From positions 1 to 64,000 of the forward strand of contig NZ_CALPBW010000010.1 in NCBI RefSeq assembly GCF_943169845.1: a stretch of DNA of 64,000 bases. The letters run 5' to 3'. The position numbers and the translations under genes are program-made. Origin of the DNA: Peptoniphilus rachelemmaiella. GTDB taxonomy: Bacteria > Bacillota > Clostridia > Tissierellales > Peptoniphilaceae. Position 1 is the first letter of the stretch; every line of letters begins with the position of its first letter. Below are positions 59,115 to 64,000 of the stretch, one piece after another. Below the pieces are notes generated by a model. That model saw only the letters and a list, made by a program, of their open reading frames with translations. It did not search any database and was not told the DNA's origin.

Positions 59115-59194
59115 GTGCCCGTCGTGGTGCTATCCGATGCCCGATGATATAATGATTAAAGTAGTCAAAGCCCTAATTCAGAAAGAGGTGCCCA

Positions 59195-60037
59195 TTGAGT
59201 ATTTCGAAAAAATCCAAACTTCCCAAGGGAGAATTTCGCATCATTAAAGATAAGTACATTCCGGAAATCGAATCCTCCCTTCGCAAAAAACCCGTACTCA
59301 TGCCCAATGCCATTTACAATGCCAGCGGCATTCGCATTCAGGGCACGCGAATCAAATCCCTGATTTTCTCAACAGATATCGCTTTAATTCGCAACTCAAA
59401 CGCCCAGGCGGTCTTCGCCGTTTATCCCTTTACGCCGCAGCTGGCCATCGTGCAGTCCATTATTCAAGGCTCCTCCATTCCCGTCTTTGCCGGCGTTGGC
59501 GGCGGCACCACCTCCGGCCCCCGCAGCGTGTCCATCGCCTTGGAATGCGAGCTTTTAGGCGCCTACGGCGTCGTGGTCAATACGCCCATGAAAAACGAAG
59601 TCATTCGGGAAATGTATAAGGTCTTGGACATTCCCATTATCGCCACGGTGGTCTCCAAGCACGACGACTTCGTCGGCAAGATCAACGCCGGCGCTCGGAT
59701 TTTAAACATTTCCGGCGGCAAGAATACGGCGGAGCTCGTAGCCTATGTACGAAGCATTATCGGAAACGAATTTCCTATTATCGCCACCGGTGGCGACGAC
59801 GAAGCGAGCATTCACGCCACGACCAATGCCGGTGCCAACGCCATTACTTACACACCCCCTTCCACTTCAGAACTGTTTAAAACCATGATGGAAGATTACC
59901 GCATGCATAGCGCAGCATCCAAGGCGGGAGAGAACGACCCGACGAATTTGGATGTGGAAGAATTCCAACGGGATTTAGTCTTCCCCGCCGATTCCATCGA
60001 ATTTATTTATCCGGAGCTGAACGATGATGAAAGGTAA
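59195..60037 (+). CDS. Conserved barrel-like protein of unknown function
   Basis: A 280-residue cytosolic protein. Alternating strand/helix pattern and glycine-rich loops, such as FAGVGGGTTSGPRS near 95 and ATGGDDEASI near 200, suggest a TIM-barrel fold with a phosphate-binding end. I do not recognise a catalytic set; related Firmicutes proteins are usually annotated only as hydrolase-like. Start is TTG at 59195 with AAAGAGGTG 5 bases upstream. It overlaps the AI-2E-type permease gene by 14 bases, so the two are cotranscribed. Confidence 0.7.
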   Translation: MSISKKSKLPKGEFRIIKDKYIPEIESSLRKKPVLMPNAIYNASGIRIQGTRIKSLIFSTDIALIRNSNAQAVFAVYPFTPQLAIVQSIIQGSSIPVFAGVGGGTTSGPRSVSIALECELLGAYGVVVNTPMKNEVIREMYKVLDIPIIATVVSKHDDFVGKINAGARILNISGGKNTAELVAYVRSIIGNEFPIIATGGDDEASIHATTNAGANAITYTPPSTSELFKTMMEDYRMHSAASKAGENDPTNLDVEEFQRDLVFPADSIEFIYPELNDDER

Positions 60038-61115
60038 ACTGAATCAACATTTAATTACCGTGGTTTTAATTTTTCTCATCATTTTGCTTTTCAGCACGAC
60101 ACAGAAATTTTTAAGCCCGGTCTACAGCGTCATTATGTCTCTCATCGTGCCGCTGATTCTGGCCATTTACATTTTCTACGCCTTTCGGCCCATTCGCGAC
60201 AAGCTGACACAATGGACGAAGAAGCCCCGCCTTTCCGCGGTGCTCACCTTCCTCCTTTTTATCGCCATTACCATCGGTCTCTTTTACGTCACCTTTACCA
60301 TGATCTACGATCAGGCCACGAGCTTTTTCTCGGACTTCGACGTCAACGCCTTGGTCACCTTCAATCAATCGGAGTTTTATCATCAGCTGAATCAGTACGT
60401 AGCCTTGGACAGCTACATGGATAAGTTTGAAGCTTGGCTGCAAAGCATTGCCGGGGACGTGCCTCGCCTCTTGGCCAGTGGCCTTTCCAATATAGGCGCC
60501 GTGGGAAGCCTCCTTCTCTTAATGATTTTGGGGCTTTTCTATCTCTTAATGGACGAAGACGACGCCGTGAAGGCCATTCAATACTTGGCTCGCGGCAAGT
60601 ATTACGACCGCATCATGGAGGTCTTGAGTGAAATTCACAAGACCTTGGAAACCTATATCTCCGGGCAGATTTTAGTGGCCGGCGTCTTGGGCGTGCTTAT
60701 GTTTATCGGCTACACCGTCATCGGCTTGAAATACAAATTATCCCTCGCCGCCATCGCCCTGGTCTTTAACTTTATTCCCTTTATCGGGCCCTTCTTAGGC
60801 GCCGCACCGGCGGTGCTCGTAGGCCTTACCATGGGCGGCTCCATGGTCATAAAAGTTATCGTGGTCAGCGTTGTGGTTCAACAATTGGAAGGCAATGTCA
60901 TTACCCCGAACATTATGGGAAACAAATTGGACATTCACCCCTTCGTCGTCATTTTGGCGGTGATGATCTGCGCCAATCTCTTCGGTGTACTTGGCGCTTT
61001 AATCGCATCGCCTCTGTATATGTGTTTGAAAATCATCATTAAAGGCATTCGCAACGAACGCTTCGACAACAAAAACCTCTGCGCCATTCCGGAGGAGGAA
61101 GGCGCGGAGTCTTAA
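60024..61115 (+). CDS. AI-2E-family permease
   Basis: A 363-residue membrane protein of the AI-2E (YdbI/YrrI) family. Helices lie at about 8-55 and 68-90, an amphipathic middle region follows, then helices near 150-180, 208-240 and 240-340. It contains family segments PFIGPFLGAAPAVLVGL near 251-267 and QQLEGNVITPNIMG near 285-298. The family includes sodium/proton antiporters and a claimed AI-2 exporter; its substrate here is unknown. Confidence 0.9.
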   Translation: MMKGKLNQHLITVVLIFLIILLFSTTQKFLSPVYSVIMSLIVPLILAIYIFYAFRPIRDKLTQWTKKPRLSAVLTFLLFIAITIGLFYVTFTMIYDQATSFFSDFDVNALVTFNQSEFYHQLNQYVALDSYMDKFEAWLQSIAGDVPRLLASGLSNIGAVGSLLLLMILGLFYLLMDEDDAVKAIQYLARGKYYDRIMEVLSEIHKTLETYISGQILVAGVLGVLMFIGYTVIGLKYKLSLAAIALVFNFIPFIGPFLGAAPAVLVGLTMGGSMVIKVIVVSVVVQQLEGNVITPNIMGNKLDIHPFVVILAVMICANLFGVLGALIASPLYMCLKIIIKGIRNERFDNKNLCAIPEEEGAES

Positions 61116-61130
61116 AGGATCGGTGATTTT

Positions 61131-61865
61131 ATGAAATGCCCACGCTGCGGTTCGGATCAACGGACAGGCGCCGCTTTTTGCAACGCTTGCGGCGCGCCCC
61201 TTCCGCAACAAGCCCCCGCTTCTCAACCTTCGCCTCGTGGGGCGGACGGTTCGAAGAAAAAAATCATCGCCGTCACCGTCCTCTGCGTGCTCCTCGCCAT
61301 GGTGGGCCTCGTCTTTTTAATGCGCCATCAAAAGCAATCGGAGATACGGGGTTTGGAAAAGCAAATGAGCTTTCACGCCGCAAACGGCGATTACGACAGT
61401 GCCCTGGACATTGCGAGACGCCTTTATGACATGACCGGCGACGACCAATACCTGAGCCGCTCCACGGAGCTTGAGCAAAGCGCCCGGGCGGCGGAAGATT
61501 TGGCCGAAGCAAAAAAGAAAGCCGCCGAAGTGCCGGAAACGAAAACCATCGTCGTGGAAAAGGAAAAGCCCGTGGAAAAAACCATCGTCGTGGAAAAAGA
61601 AAAGCCTGCGTCGAAACAGGCCTCGTCAAACGGCAGCAAGCTCAGCAAGGTGGCGGCCAATCTGAAAGACAAGGACATCACCTCCACGGCCCTGAAGTCT
61701 AATGTGCGCACGGAGCCTACCATTCACGCGCCGGTTCTCTACGCCTTGGAGAAGGGATCCGTCGTCCACGTCTACGACACGGTCATCGAAGGCAATATTA
61801 TTTGGCTCGACATCGGCGACGGCTGGACCTCCCACAAAAATTTTAACGGCGATCTTAAATATTGA
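61131..61865 (+). CDS. Zinc-ribbon membrane protein with SH3-like C-terminus
   Basis: A 244-residue protein. A zinc ribbon at the N-terminus has cysteines 3, 6, 17 and 20. A transmembrane helix at about 45-65 follows, then a helical segment rich in Ala/Glu, two copies of KTIVVEKEKP near 142-165, a Ser/Lys linker, and an SH3b-like domain (about 186-242, with NVRTEPTIHAPVLYAL and IIWLDIGDGW). The ribbon would be inside and the SH3-like domain outside. SH3b domains often bind cell wall. Function unknown. Its start is 15 bases after the AI-2E gene. Confidence 0.8.
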   Translation: MKCPRCGSDQRTGAAFCNACGAPLPQQAPASQPSPRGADGSKKKIIAVTVLCVLLAMVGLVFLMRHQKQSEIRGLEKQMSFHAANGDYDSALDIARRLYDMTGDDQYLSRSTELEQSARAAEDLAEAKKKAAEVPETKTIVVEKEKPVEKTIVVEKEKPASKQASSNGSKLSKVAANLKDKDITSTALKSNVRTEPTIHAPVLYALEKGSVVHVYDTVIEGNIIWLDIGDGWTSHKNFNGDLKY

Positions 61866-61872
61866 TCCCGCC

Positions 61873-61899
61873 GCCCTCGGTTTCGCCGGGGGCTTTTTT
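61873..61899 (+). terminator. Terminator of the zinc-ribbon gene
   Basis: GCCCTCGG-TTTCG-CCGGGGGC followed by six T. Confidence 0.85.
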
Positions 61900-62014
61900 G
61901 CATTTGTTTTATTCTACGGGCAAGGCAAGTTTGCCGCGGCAAATCTCGCTTCGCCATGGTACTTTCCTTTAATCTTCGCTATAATTAAATTATTACAATA
62001 ATAAAAGGTGGATT

Positions 62015-63046
62015 ATGAGCCCTTCCAAGCGAAACGATACAATCGATCTGATCAAAACCTTCGCCATTCTCTCCGCCGTGGCGATTCACGTCTCCGCCCC
62101 CTATGTGGCAGGGGATGTTACAAGCGCCTATTGGCCCGTCGCCTGTTTTTTCAGGAGCTTCGCCTCCGGCGGCGTTCCCCTCTTTTTCATGGCCAGCGGC
62201 GCCCTTTTGTTGCGCCCGGAAAAAGAAATGCCCCTTAAAAAACTCTACGGCAAAAATATGTTGCGCATCCTCGCGGCGCTTTTTGTCTGGGCCTTTGTTT
62301 ATCGCCTCGCGCCCATCTACGGCGGCATCCATTCCCTCGGGGAGCTGAAAGCGGCCCTCGCCGATTTAGTCTTTTTCCGCCACAAAGACCATCTCTATTA
62401 CCTTCACGTTATGATCCTCGTCTACGCCTTTTTGCCCATGAGCCGCATCGTCGCCTGCCATGCCGCGAAAAGCGACAGGGTCTATCTCCTCGCGCTGTGG
62501 TTTATTCTCGGGATTTTTCTTCCCACGCTGAAGGCTTTTTATCCCCTCGACGGCGTCGGCGCCATTCCCCTGCAGTGGAGCATGGTGCTCTCCTACAGCG
62601 CCTTGGGCTACACCTTCATGGGCTACGTCCTTTCGGATCAAAAGCCGGCGAAAACCCCCTTCGCCTTCAGCGCAGCCATGGGCTTTTTGCTCATCTTCGT
62701 CGGCACATTCATCTTATCCCGCACCGCCGGCCTATTGGAGGAGCGCCTCTTTGAAGGGATGTCCGTCGGCGTATGCCTTTGGGCCATGGGCCTTTTCGCC
62801 TTGGCACAACACATCTCCCTTTCAGAAAAAATGAAAGCCCGGGTCCTCGCCGTCTCCAAGGGCTCTTTTGCCATTTACCTCGTTCACGTCCTCGTCTTGG
62901 ATTATTTGAAAAACTTCTTCCCCGTCTTGGGAAGGCTGAATCCCCTTTTGGGAATCCCCGCCGTCACGATCGCGGTCTTCGCCGTCTCCTACATGATCTA
63001 CAAATGCCTTTCAATCATTCCCCTCGTTCGGAAATGGCTTATTTGA
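62015..63046 (+). CDS. Acyltransferase-3 family membrane protein
   Basis: A 343-residue protein with about ten helices of the acyltransferase-3 family (OafA/WecH-like). The N-terminal DLIKTFAILSAVAIHVSAP with its conserved His near 28 is typical, as is RSFASGGVPLFFMASGALLL near 48-67. These enzymes O-acetylate cell-surface sugars, teichoic acids or peptidoglycan precursors. Substrate unknown. It is a single-gene unit with AAAGGTGG upstream. Confidence 0.88.
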   Translation: MSPSKRNDTIDLIKTFAILSAVAIHVSAPYVAGDVTSAYWPVACFFRSFASGGVPLFFMASGALLLRPEKEMPLKKLYGKNMLRILAALFVWAFVYRLAPIYGGIHSLGELKAALADLVFFRHKDHLYYLHVMILVYAFLPMSRIVACHAAKSDRVYLLALWFILGIFLPTLKAFYPLDGVGAIPLQWSMVLSYSALGYTFMGYVLSDQKPAKTPFAFSAAMGFLLIFVGTFILSRTAGLLEERLFEGMSVGVCLWAMGLFALAQHISLSEKMKARVLAVSKGSFAIYLVHVLVLDYLKNFFPVLGRLNPLLGIPAVTIAVFAVSYMIYKCLSIIPLVRKWLI

Positions 63047-63051
63047 AAATT

Positions 63052-63074
63052 GCCCGGCCCCGCCGGGTTTTTTT
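63052..63074 (+). terminator. Terminator of the acyltransferase gene
   Basis: Plus-strand stem CCCGG-CCCCG-CCGGG followed by seven T. Confidence 0.85.
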
Positions 63075-63076
63075 GC

Positions 63077-63111
63077 GCAAAAAATCGGGCAAGCGCGTGC
63101 TTACCCGATGA
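63077..63111 (-). terminator. Terminator of the DUF1015 gene
   Basis: Minus-strand ATCGGGTAAGC / GCTTGCCCGAT followed by TTTTTT, opposing the terminator at 63052. Confidence 0.9.
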
Positions 63112-63125
63112 ATGTATTTCTTCAA

Positions 63126-64000
63126 TTAGTTTAATTCGTCCAGCTCGTGGATAAAGAGCCCGCTTCTGGGCTTGGGCTCAAACCAAGTGGACTTCGGCGG
63201 CATGACTTTGCCGGAATCCGCCACGGCCATAAGCTCCTCAAGGGCCGTGGGGTACATGGAAAAGGCCACGGCCATGTCGTCCTCCACCCGCCGCTCCAGC
63301 TCTTTTAAGCCGCGAACGCCGCCGACGAAATCGATGCGCCCATCGCTTCTTGGATCGTCGATGCCCAAGATCGGTGCGAACAGATTGTCCTGCAGGATCG
63401 ATACATCCAAGGCCTCGATGACATTGTCGGGCACTTCGCCCTTAAATTCTAAGCGGTACCAGCGATCCGCTAGGTACATGCCGAATTCGCCTTTCTTTTC
63501 AGGGCGGACGGCTTCATCTTTTTCCGTGACGACAAACTTTTCCTCAAGCTTTTTGAGAAAGGCTTCTTCGCTTAGTCCCTTTAAATCCGCCACCACCCGA
63601 TTGTAGTCGTAGACGTGGAGCTGATCGGCGGGATAGAGAATGGCCATGAAGTAATTGTACTCCGTGTCCGCATCCCCGGGGCCGAATTTTTCCCGGCGTA
63701 GCTTCGCCACCCGCACCGCCGAGGCGGATCGGTGATGGCCGTCGGCGATGTAGAGGGCCTCTTGCTTCTTGAAAGCCTCCACGAGCCCGTCCACGATGGC
63801 CCGATCGGAGAGGGTCCACACACGATGGGTTATCCCGTCGTCGGTGGTGAAGTCCAGCTCCGGCGCATTTGCCGTGCCTTTCGCGATCAAATCGGCGATA
63901 CCATCGTCGTTTCTGTAGGTGAGAAAGATGGGTCCCGTTTGGGCATTTAAGCGATCGATGTGATCCACCCGGTCTTCTTCTTTTTCCCGGCGTGTCTTTT
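63126..64000 (-). CDS. DUF1015-family protein, C-terminal part
   Basis: The visible 3' part encodes at least 290 residues. The frame stays open to the window edge (KTRREKEEDRVDHIDRL before the GTG at 63968), so the usual ~400-residue protein begins beyond it. Seen: YIADGHHRSASAVR near the middle, FMAILYPADQLHVYDYNRVV, a terminal KSTWFEPKPRSGLFIHEL. The DGHHR motif is shared with ATP/ADP-dependent serine kinases (SerK) and relatives; whether this member phosphorylates serine is inference. Confidence 0.9.
   Translation of the reverse strand, partial: KTRREKEEDRVDHIDRLNAQTGPIFLTYRNDDGIADLIAKGTANAPELDFTTDDGITHRVWTLSDRAIVDGLVEAFKKQEALYIADGHHRSASAVRVAKLRREKFGPGDADTEYNYFMAILYPADQLHVYDYNRVVADLKGLSEEAFLKKLEEKFVVTEKDEAVRPEKKGEFGMYLADRWYRLEFKGEVPDNVIEALDVSILQDNLFAPILGIDDPRSDGRIDFVGGVRGLKELERRVEDDMAVAFSMYPTALEELMAVADSGKVMPPKSTWFEPKPRSGLFIHELDELN

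Overview
The window looks like chromosome from a moderately GC-rich, low-redundancy Gram-positive anaerobe of the Firmicutes. My best guess is the Tissierellia/Peptoniphilaceae-like Clostridia. The signs are strong AAGGAGG ribosome sites, T-box, lysine and tetrahydrofolate riboswitches, ECF vitamin transporters with shared EcfA1-EcfA2-EcfT, a flavodiiron protein, a class 1B dihydroorotate dehydrogenase with PyrK, and the murB-rapZ-yvcK-whiA-ptsH block. Genus assignment is inference; no rRNA gene is present.

Layout. 1-300: right end of an ISL3-type insertion sequence. 400-3800: LysR regulator with divergent YeiH-type transporter, then a glutathione-reductase-like flavoenzyme. 3898-6306: two secreted 'copper amine oxidase N-terminal' stalk proteins made by a recent tandem duplication. 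Each is preceded by a promoter whose -35/-10 spacer contains a run of 10 or 9 G. 6344-9209: flavodiiron protein, exonuclease III, TtcA-like enzyme. 9378-9453: tRNA-Thr(CGT). 9496-11379: GntR/ABC operon. 11491-15758: LanFEG-like peptide-immunity ABC transporter with its two-component system. 15870-20030: RarD, then ecfA1-ecfA2-ecfT-truA. 20150-21711: TrpP under a Trp T-box, ThiW, and a glutaredoxin-like protein. 21791-28543: pyrB-pyrK-pyrD-carA-carB, in which CarA has lost its glutaminase triad. 28765-30728: an exported unknown protein and an AT-rich VanJ-like membrane phosphatase/EEP gene. 30973-37741: TetR regulator, two exporter-fold ABC half-transporters and a dedicated ECF transporter, with a Fur-box-like palindrome. 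37771-38207: deleted IS3-type remnant and a candidate 6S RNA. 38219-41152: RluA-type synthase, NAD kinase, membrane J-protein, small metallopeptidase. 41286-44772: lysine-riboswitch NhaC-type transporter, ZIP transporter, FolT with THF riboswitch. 44814-54975: pyk, pfkA, dnaE, ptsH, whiA, yvcK, rapZ, murB. 55052-59073: Met T-box and MetNIQ plus a second MetQ. 59195-64000: unknown barrel-like protein, AI-2E-type permease, zinc-ribbon/SH3 protein, acyltransferase, DUF1015 protein (partial).

How the genes work together. Much of the window concerns scavenging. TrpP, ThiW and FolT are S components expected to share the EcfA1-A2-T energiser. Methionine, tryptophan, lysine and folate uptake or exchange each carry their own RNA sensor. 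The Fur-like site and TetR operator at 30.9-31.6 kb suggest a metal- or ligand-responsive uptake module. Pyrimidine synthesis is encoded, but its carbamoyl-phosphate synthetase appears built to use free ammonia.

The most notable observations are the paired homopolymer-spacer promoters driving stalk proteins with a constant N-terminus and variable C-terminus, the triad-less CarA, and the Fur-box/TetR/ABC/ECF cluster. All calls come from reading the sequence; no database search was run.
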